DNA from: JBMNQS01 sp050944255
Lineage (GTDB): Bacteria > Bacillota > Clostridia > Christensenellales > Maliibacteriaceae
DNA length: 16,795 nt
Direction of reading: 5' to 3'
Assembly (NCBI GenBank): GCA_050944255.1
Contig: JBMNQS010000052.1
Span: forward strand, 1-16,795
Position numbers and translations under genes: made by a program. The notes under the pieces are model-generated. The model was given only the letters and a program-made list of their open reading frames with translations, was not told where the DNA came from and did no database searches. This document shows positions 6,710-12,994 of the stretch, in pieces. Numbering within the stretch: the stretch's first letter is position 1; every line of letters begins with the position of its first letter.

Positions 6710-8223
6710 GCGATCACCTCCTCGTACTTGGCGCCGGTCATCAGAAGGCCCACCTGTTCCTTGGTGACCGCCGCGGCGTCCAGCATGCCGGCGATACGGC
6801 CCTGGAAGATAACCATCAGGCGGTCGGAAAGCTCCAAAAGCACGTCCAGGTCCTCGCCGATGTACATCACGGCCACATTTTTCTTCTTTTGCTCGTTCAA
6901 AAGGTCGTACACCGTGTAGGAGGAGTTGATGTCAAGGCCCCGCACCGGGTAGGCGGTGATCAGCACGTTGGGATTCGACTGGATTTCCCGGCCTAAAAGC
7001 ACCTTCTGCACGTTGCCGCCGGAGAGCCTGCGCACCGGGGTATGGACGCTGGGGGTGGTGATGTCCAGCTTTTCCACCAGCATTTCGGCCATCTCCCGGG
7101 CCGGCTTCTTGTCCACAAAGGGCCCCTGGCCCATGTGGTAGCTTTTCAGGAGCATATTGTCCACGATGTCCATAGCCGCCACCAGACCCATGCCCAGTCG
7201 GTCCTCCGGCACAAAGCTCATGGAGATGCCCATCTGTATGATCTCGGCGGGACTTTTCCCCAGGATATTTTCCCCGTGGTATAAAATGGCGCCGCGGTGG
7301 TGCTGCATCAGGCCGGCTATGGTTTCGCACAGCTCCTTCTGGCCGCTGCCGGCAACGCCGGCCACCCCCAAAATCTCGCCGGAGCGGATATCAAAGGACA
7401 CGCTGTCCAGCGCGCGGGTGCCGTCGGGGCGGTCCACCGTCAGGTCCACCACTTTCAGGATGGGTTTGGGACCCTGCGGCCGGGGCCTCTGGATGGACAG
7501 GCTCACAGGGTGGCCCACCATCAACTCGGTCAATTCACGCATATTGGTTTCGGCCGTTTCCACCGTGCCCACGCTCTTGCCGCGCCGAAGGATCGTCACC
7601 CGGTCGCTGATGCGCATGACCTCCTGCAGCTTATGGGTAATGATGATGATGGCCGCGCCCTTGTCGCGCATTTTCCGCAGGATTTCAAACAGCTTGTCCG
7701 TCTCCTGGGGCGTCAGCACCGCCGTAGGCTCGTCCAGGATCAGTATTTTCGCGCCGCGGTAGAGCACCTTTAAAATTTCCACCGTCTGCTTCTGGGAAAC
7801 GGACATCTCATGCACGCTCATCTGCGGGTCGATGCTAAGGCCCACCGACTCGCAGATATCCAGCACCTTCTGGTGCATTTCCTTTGGGGGAAGGCGCCTG
7901 CCCGGGGTGCCCAGCGCGATGGAATCCATCGCCGAAAAGACGTCCACCAGTTTAAAGTGCTGGTGGATCATGCCGATGCCCAGGCTTGAAGCGTCCGCCG
8001 GGGAGTGGATGGCCACCTGGTCACCCTCTATGAAGATGCTGCCGCCATCGGGATAGTAGATGCCCGAGAGCATATTCATCAGCGTGGTTTTACCGCTGCC
8101 GTTTTCGCCCAGAAGCGCCAGGATCTCGCCGTGGCGCACGTTCAAATCCACCTCATCCACCGCAACGACGCTGCCGAAGGCTTTACTCAGCTTTTTCAAT
8201 TCAATCGCGTAGCTCTCGCCCAC
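6706..8223 (-). CDS. BMP-type nucleoside ABC transporter, double ATP-binding protein (NupO/YufO-like)
   Basis: A 505-residue protein with two fused ABC domains, the usual arrangement for sugar/nucleoside importers (RbsA, NupO). Domain 1: Walker A GENGSGKTT (39-47), signature MSVSQKQ (degenerate: Gly replaced by Ser), Walker B ILILDEPTAVLTP and switch His in ITHKLQEVM. Domain 2: non-canonical Walker A GVAGSGQKEL, intact signature LSGGNVQK, and Walker B region ITAYPVRGLD in which the catalytic Glu position is Tyr. This asymmetry, one active composite site, is normal for the family, though Tyr is less usual. The start is GTG at 8223, six bases after AGGAGG. It lies 70 bases after the BMP gene, across a hairpin. 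Confidence 0.93.
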   Translation of the reverse strand: MGESYAIELKKLSKAFGSVVAVDEVDLNVRHGEILALLGENGSGKTTLMNMLSGIYYPDGGSIFIEGDQVAIHSPADASSLGIGMIHQHFKLVDVFSAMDSIALGTPGRRLPPKEMHQKVLDICESVGLSIDPQMSVHEMSVSQKQTVEILKVLYRGAKILILDEPTAVLTPQETDKLFEILRKMRDKGAAIIIITHKLQEVMRISDRVTILRRGKSVGTVETAETNMRELTELMVGHPVSLSIQRPRPQGPKPILKVVDLTVDRPDGTRALDSVSFDIRSGEILGVAGVAGSGQKELCETIAGLMQHHRGAILYHGENILGKSPAEIIQMGISMSFVPEDRLGMGLVAAMDIVDNMLLKSYHMGQGPFVDKKPAREMAEMLVEKLDITTPSVHTPVRRLSGGNVQKVLLGREIQSNPNVLITAYPVRGLDINSSYTVYDLLNEQKKKNVAVMYIGEDLDVLLELSDRLMVIFQGRIAGMLDAAAVTKEQVGLLMTGAKYEEVIA

Positions 8224-8240
8224 AGAATGCCTCCTTGAAA

Positions 8241-8283
8241 GGTGAAAAAGGGCGGTTCGGGAAACCCCAAATCGCCCTTCACC
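8241..8283 (-). terminator. Intra-operon hairpin / partial terminator after the BMP gene
   Basis: Minus strand: GGTGAAGGGCG..TTTGGG and CCCGAA..CGCCC pair around a short loop, followed by T5 and CACC that closes an outer stem. Placed 11 bases after the BMP stop and before the ATPase gene. It probably lets only part of transcription continue, or protects the 3' end of the upstream message, so that the binding protein exceeds the membrane subunits. Confidence 0.65.
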
Positions 8284-8293
8284 GTACTTGTTA

Positions 8294-9487
8294 TTATTTC
8301 TTGACGACGTTCTTAAAATACCAGTGGATGCCCGTGGTAATTTCTTCGTCGCTCATACGCTGACCCGCGGCGCCGATGGTTTCGCCGGTGTTGGTCTCGA
8401 TCTCGCCGTCAAACACGTCCCAGCTGCCGTCGATGATCTTGGCCTGGGCCTCGTCGATCTTCTCCTGGGTGCCTTCCTCGCACAGGTCCGACAGCGGGGA
8501 GTAGCCCACCATGCCTTCGGCCATGCCGCCGAAATAGTTCTCGCCGGTCCAGGTGCCGCTGATCATGGCCTCCACGGCAAACGTGTAGTAGGCCGACCAG
8601 TCCCATACGGTGGAGGTCAGTACCGCATCGGGGGCGTCGCTGCTCATATTGGAGTTGTAGCCCACGCCAAAGACGCCTCTCTCCTCGGCGGCAAGCTGCG
8701 GGTTGGGGGTGTCGCAGTGCTGGCCGATGACGTCGCAGCCAAGGTCGATCAGCGCCATGGCGGCCTGTTTTTCGCCTTCGGGATCAAACCAGCTGTTGGT
8801 GGTCTTGACGTAGACTTCGCAGTCGGGATTCACGCTGTAGGCGCCCATGGCAAAGGCATTGAGGCCGCCGGTGACTTCGGCGTTGTCCTCTCCCCAGGCC
8901 GCCACGTAACCGATCTTATTGGTTTCGGTCTTCAGTCCGGCGGCGATGCCGGTAAGGTAACGGGCCTGATAGATGCGGCCGAAGTAGTTATTGAAGTTGG
9001 TACCGTTGGATTTATCGCCGGAGCCGTGGGAGAACACCACATCGGGGAACTCCTTGGCAAGCGCTTCGCAGATATCGCGATAGCCCCAGCTGGTGGCAAA
9101 GATGATGTTGGCACCGGCCTCGACGCACTCTCTCATGGCGTTTTCGATGGCCGTGGCATCCTGGTCGTTGACGTTGTTTTTGCGGATGATCTGGCTGTCG
9201 TCAAGGCCCAGGGCCTTCTGCATGCCGACGATGCCCTGATCGTGGGCATAGGTGTAGCCGCTGCCTTCGGCGGGATCGGTGATGTGGATCACGCCCACTT
9301 TAATCTCGTCTTTGGGGATGGGATCAAACAGCCCGCCGGAGGGCGCATCGCCGCCCTGCGTGGGGGAAGCGTCGGTGCCGCCGGGAGAAGCCGAGGGACT
9401 GCCATCCGCTCCGCCGGGCGCGGCGCAGCCTGTCAAAAGAGCCATAGCCAGCGTCAATGCCAGAAGCGCTGCAAATACTTTCTTCAT
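8294..9487 (-). CDS. BMP-family purine nucleoside-binding lipoprotein (NupN/BmpA-like)
   Basis: A 397-residue substrate-binding protein. A lipoprotein signal peptide ends in LLTGC (Cys21), followed by a Gly/Ser/Pro-rich linker to about residue 50. The BMP (PnrA-like) fold starts at EIKVGVIHITDPAEGSGYTYAHDQG and continues with a FATSWGYRD block and DVIGQHCDTPNPQLAAEERG. Family knowledge: BMP/PnrA proteins bind purine nucleosides outside the membrane and feed them to the ABC permeases encoded downstream. ATG with GGAGG. It follows xpt by 72 bases; that gap contains a G+C-rich stem (9528-9548) and a TATAAT (9525-9520) without a clear -35 box, so it may have a minor promoter of its own. Confidence 0.92.
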   Translation of the reverse strand: MKKVFAALLALTLAMALLTGCAAPGGADGSPSASPGGTDASPTQGGDAPSGGLFDPIPKDEIKVGVIHITDPAEGSGYTYAHDQGIVGMQKALGLDDSQIIRKNNVNDQDATAIENAMRECVEAGANIIFATSWGYRDICEALAKEFPDVVFSHGSGDKSNGTNFNNYFGRIYQARYLTGIAAGLKTETNKIGYVAAWGEDNAEVTGGLNAFAMGAYSVNPDCEVYVKTTNSWFDPEGEKQAAMALIDLGCDVIGQHCDTPNPQLAAEERGVFGVGYNSNMSSDAPDAVLTSTVWDWSAYYTFAVEAMISGTWTGENYFGGMAEGMVGYSPLSDLCEEGTQEKIDEAQAKIIDGSWDVFDGEIETNTGETIGAAGQRMSDEEITTGIHWYFKNVVKK

Positions 9488-9519
9488 GATATGCCTCCAT
9501 CTTTTAATAATGTAAATTT

Positions 9520-9548
9520 ATTATACGGGGCGGGGCGCTGCCCTGCCC
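9520..9548 (-). promoter_or_regulatory. xpt-BMP intergenic stem and possible weak promoter
   Basis: On the minus strand a G+C stem GGGCAGGGC/GCCCCGCCC (9548-9528, 3-base loop) is followed by TATAAT (9525-9520). Either an attenuating/processing hairpin between xpt and the BMP gene, or a -10 element lacking a recognisable -35. Only the structure is certain. Confidence 0.35.
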
Positions 9549-9559
9549 GGATAACCGGA

Positions 9560-10141
9560 TTATTGCCGGAAGGTGATACTTCCGGTCTCATGGTCCATGG
9601 CGTCCACGATCACCAGCGATTCCAGGCGGATGCCCTTTTCGCGGATCAGCCGGCCGCCCTTCTGGAAGCCCTTTTCGATGACGATGCCGATGCCCTCCAG
9701 CGTGGCGCCGGCTTGGCCGATGATCTTGATCAGCCCCTCCAGGGCTTGTCCGTTGGCCAGGAAGTCGTCGATGATCAGCACGCGGTCGTCTTTTGTCAGG
9801 TAGCGTTTGGAGACCACCACCCGGCTGGTCACGTGATGGGTGAAGCTGTCCACTTGGGTCTGGTAGACGTCGGTGCCCACGTTGGCGGAAACCTTGGACT
9901 TTTTGGCAAAGACCACCGGCACATTGAAGTACTGGGCCGTCATGCAAGCCACGCCGATGCCGGAGGCCTCGATGGTGAGGATCTTATTAATGGGACACCC
10001 ATGGAACCTTACGAAAAACTCCTTGCCGATCTCCTGAAGCAGCCCGATATCCACCTGGTGGTTCAAAAAGCTGTCGACTTTGAGCACATTGCCCGGCCGC
10101 ACGATGCCGTCGCGCCTGATTTTCTGCTTCAAAAGTTCCAT
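9560..10141 (-). CDS. xpt: Xanthine phosphoribosyltransferase
   Basis: A 193-residue enzyme converting xanthine and PRPP to XMP in purine salvage, cytoplasmic. It closely follows B. subtilis Xpt in length and in sequence: KVDSFLNHQ near residue 21, ILTIEASGI near 54, VPVVFAKK near 74, and the PRPP-binding loop VLIIDDFLANGQA at 121-133, then AGATLEGIGIVIEKGFQ. Start ATG with GAGGA upstream. First gene of an operon with a BMP-type nucleoside importer, so imported purines are probably converted to nucleotides directly; because xanthine is the product of guanine/xanthosine breakdown, a guanosine- or xanthosine-type supply fits best, but that is inference. The short leader leaves no room for the purine riboswitch that often precedes xpt. 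Confidence 0.95.
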   Translation of the reverse strand: MELLKQKIRRDGIVRPGNVLKVDSFLNHQVDIGLLQEIGKEFFVRFHGCPINKILTIEASGIGVACMTAQYFNVPVVFAKKSKVSANVGTDVYQTQVDSFTHHVTSRVVVSKRYLTKDDRVLIIDDFLANGQALEGLIKIIGQAGATLEGIGIVIEKGFQKGGRLIREKGIRLESLVIVDAMDHETGSITFRQ

Positions 10142-10177
10142 TCAAAGTCCTCTGTTCGCATTTTCTAAGACTTTCCT

Positions 10178-10206
10178 ATCATACTACAAATCGTACGCTT
10201 TAGCAA
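10178..10206 (-). promoter_or_regulatory. Promoter of the xpt-BMP transporter operon
   Basis: Minus strand TTGCTA (10206-10201), 17 bases, TATGAT (10183-10178). Predicted start near 10171, about 30 bases before the xpt ATG. Confidence 0.7.
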
Positions 10207-10404
10207 CCGTTTTTCGTGCAATTTACCCGTCATTCTTCTCTTTTTACGCTAAAATCCCGAACTTTAACAAGAATATCTATTCCTAATATTCGTCTTTTCT
10301 TCCGCCCGCGCCGCTTCTTCCCGCCACCTCGCACGCGCGGGGCCCGGCACGAGGCGGGCCCGCAAGAATCTTCCGTAAAGCGGCGGCTCTCCGGGCGGGA
10401 AACC
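10207..10404. other. Intergenic region, TfoX-like gene to xpt promoter
   Basis: No gene seen. It holds a very G+C-rich imperfect hairpin (GCGGGGCCCG at 10337-10346 with CGGGCCCGC at 10355-10363) without a T-run on either strand, so it is at best a weak terminator of the TfoX-like gene; the part next to the xpt promoter is A+T-rich. Confidence 0.4.
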
Positions 10405-10668
10405 TTATTGCTTGTGCGCCTTTGCAAAGGCGCGCAGCTCGTCCTTGACTTCCGGAGGCAAAAGATGCCGGCGCACGCCGCGCACGGCGCCCTCCAGCGC
10501 CATCAGTTTATGGACGCAGGCGGAAGCGTCCACCGCACGCAGGCGAAGCCACGCCTGCCGGCTGCCTGTCGCCTTTAATTCCTGCGGCGTGCAGATACCC
10601 ACGGCCATCAGTTCCCGCTCCGCCACGCTACCGATATTGGGCATATCCGATAACTTTTGCATAAGCAT
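10405..10668 (-). CDS. Stand-alone TfoX C-terminal-domain protein
   Basis: An 87-residue protein matching the C-terminal domain of TfoX/Sxy: L(S)DMPNIGSVAERELMAVGI is the helix-hairpin-helix start, followed by CTPQELKATGSRQAWLRL and LMALEGAVRGVRRHLLPPEVKDEL. In gamma-proteobacteria the full TfoX activates competence genes, but short C-terminal-only forms are common in Clostridia and have no established role; DNA or protein binding through the hairpin-helix is plausible. Start ATG at 10668 follows GGAGGATTGAAGGA; the ATG two codons later (10662) is an equally possible start. A GTG-led upstream extension across the leader is rejected because a 14-bp perfect stem lies in it. Monocistronic. Confidence 0.85.
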   Translation of the reverse strand: MLMQKLSDMPNIGSVAERELMAVGICTPQELKATGSRQAWLRLRAVDASACVHKLMALEGAVRGVRRHLLPPEVKDELRAFAKAHKQ

Positions 10669-10705
10669 TCCTTCAATCCTCCATATTATGCCGTTTTCCT
10701 GAAAT

Positions 10706-10740
10706 AGTAATACGGCGCACAAAATATGCGCCGTATTACT
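10706..10740 (-). promoter_or_regulatory. Perfect 14-bp stem-loop in the leader of the TfoX-like gene
   Basis: AGTAATACGGCGCA (10706-10719) pairs exactly with TGCGCCGTATTACT (10727-10740) around a 7-base loop. No T-run follows in either direction, so it is not a classic terminator. It sits about 40 bases before the start codon, in the untranslated leader predicted from the promoter at 10834-10860; it could be an operator dyad or an RNA control element. Confidence 0.5.
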
Positions 10741-10833
10741 GCCTGTGTATATGGGATAGGGGAGAGTAGTTAGCCAATTCACGGATGCGGCATGCAGCCA
10801 ATGTATAGAAACATGTCACAACCTTTCTCTAAA

Positions 10834-10860
10834 TTTATACCGAAATTTTCCGTTTGTCAA
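10834..10860 (-). promoter_or_regulatory. Promoter of the TfoX-like gene
   Basis: Minus strand consensus TTGACA (10860-10855), then TATAAA at 15 bases or the overlapping TAAATT at 17 bases. It implies a leader of about 160 bases before the start codon. Confidence 0.55.
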
Positions 10861-11045
10861 TAGCCTCCGGCACGATTATTTCCCATTTTTTTAACTCTTT
10901 TTCCCCAAAACGCCATCATTTGCAAAATCGTTGCAAAATTACTGCTTGTAATACATTTTAACGCGGCGTAAATTTCCGGACATTTCATCCGCCATACCCG
11001 GCCGAACGAGGCCGCCCTCACAGTTCCCCGCCGGTCTTCAGCCGC
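10861..11045. other. Intergenic region without a gene
   Basis: No coding region seen. It contains two direct copies of TTGCAAAAT (10920-10928 and 10931-10939) spaced 11 bases, one helical turn, about 60 bases upstream of the TfoX-like promoter, then G+C-rich sequence leading into the repeat element at 11046. Confidence 0.4.
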
Positions 11046-11267
11046 AATAAAAGGGAGGCGCGCCGCGCCTCCCTTTTAGGCCGTCAAAAACTTTGTTTTT
11101 TGGCGAGCATGTCAGGGATTTTCCTGCTGCAAAAACGGATAGGCAGGTTTTTGCAGCGGCCGGAAAACCCTGAAAGGAGTGGGCTGCGGCCGCACATGTC
11201 GCCCTTGCCCACGGAATTAGATTAGGGGGCTTTGGCCCCCTAACGACCCCCCAAAAAACTTTTGGAC
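11046..11267. repeat. Hairpin-rich dispersed repeat (MITE-like or REP-like), full copy
   Basis: From the left: terminator-like hairpin 11049-11077; linker AGGCCGTCAAAAACTTT (11078-11094) also found at 3575-3592; a long imperfect inverted repeat 11112-11173 (TCAGGG..TTTTCC..CTGCAAAAAC against GTTTTTGCAG..GGAAAACCCTGA); outer arms GGCGAGCATGT / ACATGTCGCC; hairpin TTAGGGGGC/GCCCCCTAA near 11223-11243. The ends, GTCAAAAACTTTG.TTTTTTGG (from 11083) and CCAAAAAACTTTTGGAC (to 11267), are imperfect inverted repeats of each other. No transposase is present. It abuts the desulfoferrodoxin stop codon. Confidence 0.7.
11049..11077. terminator. Intrinsic terminator, part of a dispersed repeat
   Basis: AAAAGGGAGGCGC (11049-11061) pairs with GCGCCTCCCTTTT (11065-11077) around GCC; T-runs flank both sides (TTTTATT on the minus strand). 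It would end desulfoferrodoxin transcripts about 200 bases beyond the stop codon. Confidence 0.7.
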
Positions 11268-11276
11268 TATCCAATT

Positions 11277-11660
11277 TTACGCGTCGGCATACCACAGGCC
11301 ATGCAGATTGCAGTATCCAAAGGCGCCCAAAAGCTCGTCGTCCACCAATTGGAACTTGGCCACGGGCTTTTCACCGGGCAGCAGGCACTTGCGCTGTCCG
11401 CCGTTTTTGGTCTTGATATAGACCCATTGGATGTAATGCTCGGCAAGCATGGGATGGTCTATCGAGCCCACATTGACCACTACCGTATCGCCGTCGACGC
11501 TGATAGCCGGCACATGGGCTTCATACTTGGCATCCACGGTATTGGGAACGATCTCCACCATTTCCTGTCCGCAGCACTCCATGGGCACGCCGCCGTCTAT
11601 CAGCAGGCCCACCAGGTTGCCGCACACCTCACAGCGTAAAAATTTCTGTTCGCACTTCAT
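11277..11660 (-). CDS. dfx: Desulfoferrodoxin (superoxide reductase)
   Basis: A 127-residue two-domain protein that reduces superoxide to hydrogen peroxide without making oxygen, a cytoplasmic defence typical of anaerobes. The N-terminal desulforedoxin domain has Cys10, Cys13, Cys29 and Cys30 for a rubredoxin-like iron. The neelaredoxin domain has the catalytic iron ligands: His49 in EAHVP, His69 and His75 in IDHPMLAEHY, Cys117 and His120 in CNLHGLW. The usual EKHVP loop reads E47-A48-H49, so the conserved Lys48 is replaced by Ala. ATG with GAGGA. Preceded by a ~216-base leader from its own promoter and by a Crp/Fnr-type regulator gene on the same strand; a repeat element begins at its stop codon. 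Confidence 0.95.
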   Translation of the reverse strand: MKCEQKFLRCEVCGNLVGLLIDGGVPMECCGQEMVEIVPNTVDAKYEAHVPAISVDGDTVVVNVGSIDHPMLAEHYIQWVYIKTKNGGQRKCLLPGEKPVAKFQLVDDELLGAFGYCNLHGLWYADA

Positions 11661-11882
11661 GACCGTTTTCCTCCTCGTTCAACTTAATTTCACAGCTTCC
11701 CGCCGCGCTTGACACAGCGGCGAAGATCTGGAAGATCCGCTTCAGGGATTTACGCCGCTTCCTCCGGCGTACGGTTTGCCGGCGGGAGGCGTCATAAGGC
11801 TTGCGGCGTTCTGCGCCCGTTTATTTTATCGCGCGGGCGCTTGCCGTGATAAAGCGTGGCATGCAGGCCAATACAGGCTTAA
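11661..11882 (-). promoter_or_regulatory. Long structured leader of desulfoferrodoxin
   Basis: About 216 bases between the predicted start near 11876 and the ATG. On the minus strand it can form GCGCCCG/CGGGCGC (14-base loop), an ACGCCGC...GCGGCGT arm pair enclosing a CCGGC/GCCGG stem, AGCGG..GATCT-TCC-AGATC..CCGCT and CGCCGC/GCGGCG. It matches no riboswitch family I know. Tiny ATG-led frames (13 and 17 codons) occur but lack ribosome binding sites. Confidence 0.4.
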
Positions 11883-11911
11883 ATTATACAAATTGCACTA
11901 TGAATTTACAA
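11883..11911 (-). promoter_or_regulatory. Promoter of desulfoferrodoxin
   Basis: Minus strand TTGTAA (11911-11906), 17 bases, perfect TATAAT (11888-11883). No terminator separates it from the upstream Crp/Fnr-type gene, so read-through from that gene is also possible. Confidence 0.75.
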
Positions 11912-11953
11912 TGATTCCCATTTTACCATAAAAATGTGTTCCCGCTCAATATT

Positions 11954-12631
11954 TTAATGAACAATTTTACGCAATGCGGCCTTATCCGTGATGGTGATCT
12001 TCCCCCTGGACAAGGACACGATCCCCTCCTGGGAAAACCGGTGGAGCATCCTGGTGACCACTTCCCTGGCGCTGCCGATATAGCGGGCAATCTGCTCGTG
12101 GGTACAGTGGATAATATCGCCGTTTGTCCTGGCGCATTCATCCAGCAGATACATGGCTATGCGTTTGTCCGTACCGGCAAAGAGCACCTGCTGAATGGTC
12201 CACATGACGTCCGAGAACCGCTCGGTGGTGATTTTATACACAAAGTTTTCCAGTTCCAGGTTATCATTCTGGAGTTTTGCGAACACCTGCGTGGCAATTC
12301 GCAGCACCACGGCATCTTCCTCCGCGTCGATATTGACATCAAAAGTAATTTGCTTGAGGATGCAGGACGCCGACAAAATACACATATCCCCCTGCGCCAT
12401 ACGATAGAGCACGATCTGCCTGCCCTCATGGGAGAGCAGTGAAATAACCAATCTGCCCGAAACCACCAGCAGGGTACCGATGCACTCGGCCTGCCCATGA
12501 TGGATATTGGCTCCTTTACTGTATGTTGCAATGGAGGCCTGGTCGGCCAGCAGTTCCTTTTGGTCTTCACTCAGGATATCCCAAAACGGCAAATAGGGGG
12601 CAAACGTCGCTACATCAAGCTGCTCGATCAT
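11954..12631 (-). CDS. Crp/Fnr-family transcriptional regulator
   Basis: A 225-residue regulator. Residues ~10-125 form the cyclic-nucleotide-type beta-barrel (YSKGANIHHGQAECIGTLLVVSGRLVI, then YRMAQGDMCILSASCIL), followed by the dimer helix (to ~150) and a winged helix-turn-helix: CTHEQIARYIGSAREVVTRMLHRF. The recognition helix has Arg-Glu-x3-Arg (AREVVTR), as in CRP (SRETVGR), suggesting TGTGA-like half-sites. No clear Fnr-type N-terminal Cys cluster, although GDMCILSASC has two Cys five residues apart in the barrel; ligand unknown. ATG at 12631 with AAGGGG chosen over an upstream TTG. The neighbours (desulfoferrodoxin, thioredoxin, ccdA) point to redox or oxidative-stress control. Its own promoter carries a dyad. 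Confidence 0.9.
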   Translation of the reverse strand: MIEQLDVATFAPYLPFWDILSEDQKELLADQASIATYSKGANIHHGQAECIGTLLVVSGRLVISLLSHEGRQIVLYRMAQGDMCILSASCILKQITFDVNIDAEEDAVVLRIATQVFAKLQNDNLELENFVYKITTERFSDVMWTIQQVLFAGTDKRIAMYLLDECARTNGDIIHCTHEQIARYIGSAREVVTRMLHRFSQEGIVSLSRGKITITDKAALRKIVH

Positions 12632-12691
12632 CTTCACCAACCCCTTATGAATAATCTGCAAATAAAAAGATCTCGCCCCCCCATTACGTAT

Positions 12692-12720
12692 ATTTTAAAC
12701 ACAAATGTGCACAATTGCAA
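12692..12720 (-). promoter_or_regulatory. Promoter and internal operator-like palindrome of the Crp/Fnr-type gene
   Basis: Minus strand TTGCAA (12720-12715), 17 bases, TAAAAT (12697-12692). The spacer contains CAAATGTGCACAATTG (plus strand 12702-12717), a palindrome with a single mismatched pair. A protein bound there would block the promoter, so autorepression is a reasonable inference. Confidence 0.65.
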
Positions 12721-12878
12721 GATTTTTTTAAAAAATATAATATTGATTGAGAAAATATAGTGTTGGCATTTTCGGCTGTATACATCGGCTTTATTTTATC
12801 CGGAGCTTTTTTATTTTTCATCCTGAAAATTTTTTCAGGCGGGCTTTTTCCGCGGCGGCCGGTTCATGCGGGCGTTTG

Positions 12879-12910
12879 CGTGCAGGATTTTTGCGCAAAA
12901 ATCCTGCACG
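12879..12910. repeat. Perfect 32-bp palindrome
   Basis: CGTGCAGGATTTTTGC (12879-12894) is followed directly by its exact reverse complement (12895-12910). It has no T-run beyond it and belongs to no annotated gene. Its core resembles the CTGCAAAAAC/GTTTTTGCAG arms of the repeat at 11112-11173, so it may be a related repeat fragment. Confidence 0.6.
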
Positions 12911-12994
12911 GCCGGACTTCTTTTCCGTTCAGGCGGGCCGGAGGCGGCATGCCCCGGCGAGGCCCTATATAAATTTTCCCCGCATAAGCGGCGC

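Noticed and set aside
8288..10168. 626-codon open frame on the plus strand opposite xpt and the BMP gene
   Set aside because: It is the antisense shadow of two clearly recognisable genes in G+C-rich DNA; its translation has no domain pattern.
10142..10206. Guanine-type purine riboswitch before xpt
   Set aside because: I looked for the conserved junction sequences on the minus strand and found none; the promoter is too close to the ATG to leave room.
10741..10840. GGAGAGTAG on the plus strand, like the beginning of a tetrahydrofolate riboswitch
   Set aside because: The remaining conserved segments are missing and no plus-strand gene lies downstream.
11038..11295. 85-codon open frame on the minus strand across the repeat element
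   Set aside because: It overlaps the end of desulfoferrodoxin and consists of the hairpin repeat translated; no ribosome binding site. Such frames are commonly mis-annotated as proteins.
11740..11870. Two tiny ATG-led frames (13 and 17 codons) in the desulfoferrodoxin leader
   Set aside because: Neither has a ribosome binding site; frames this short are expected by chance.
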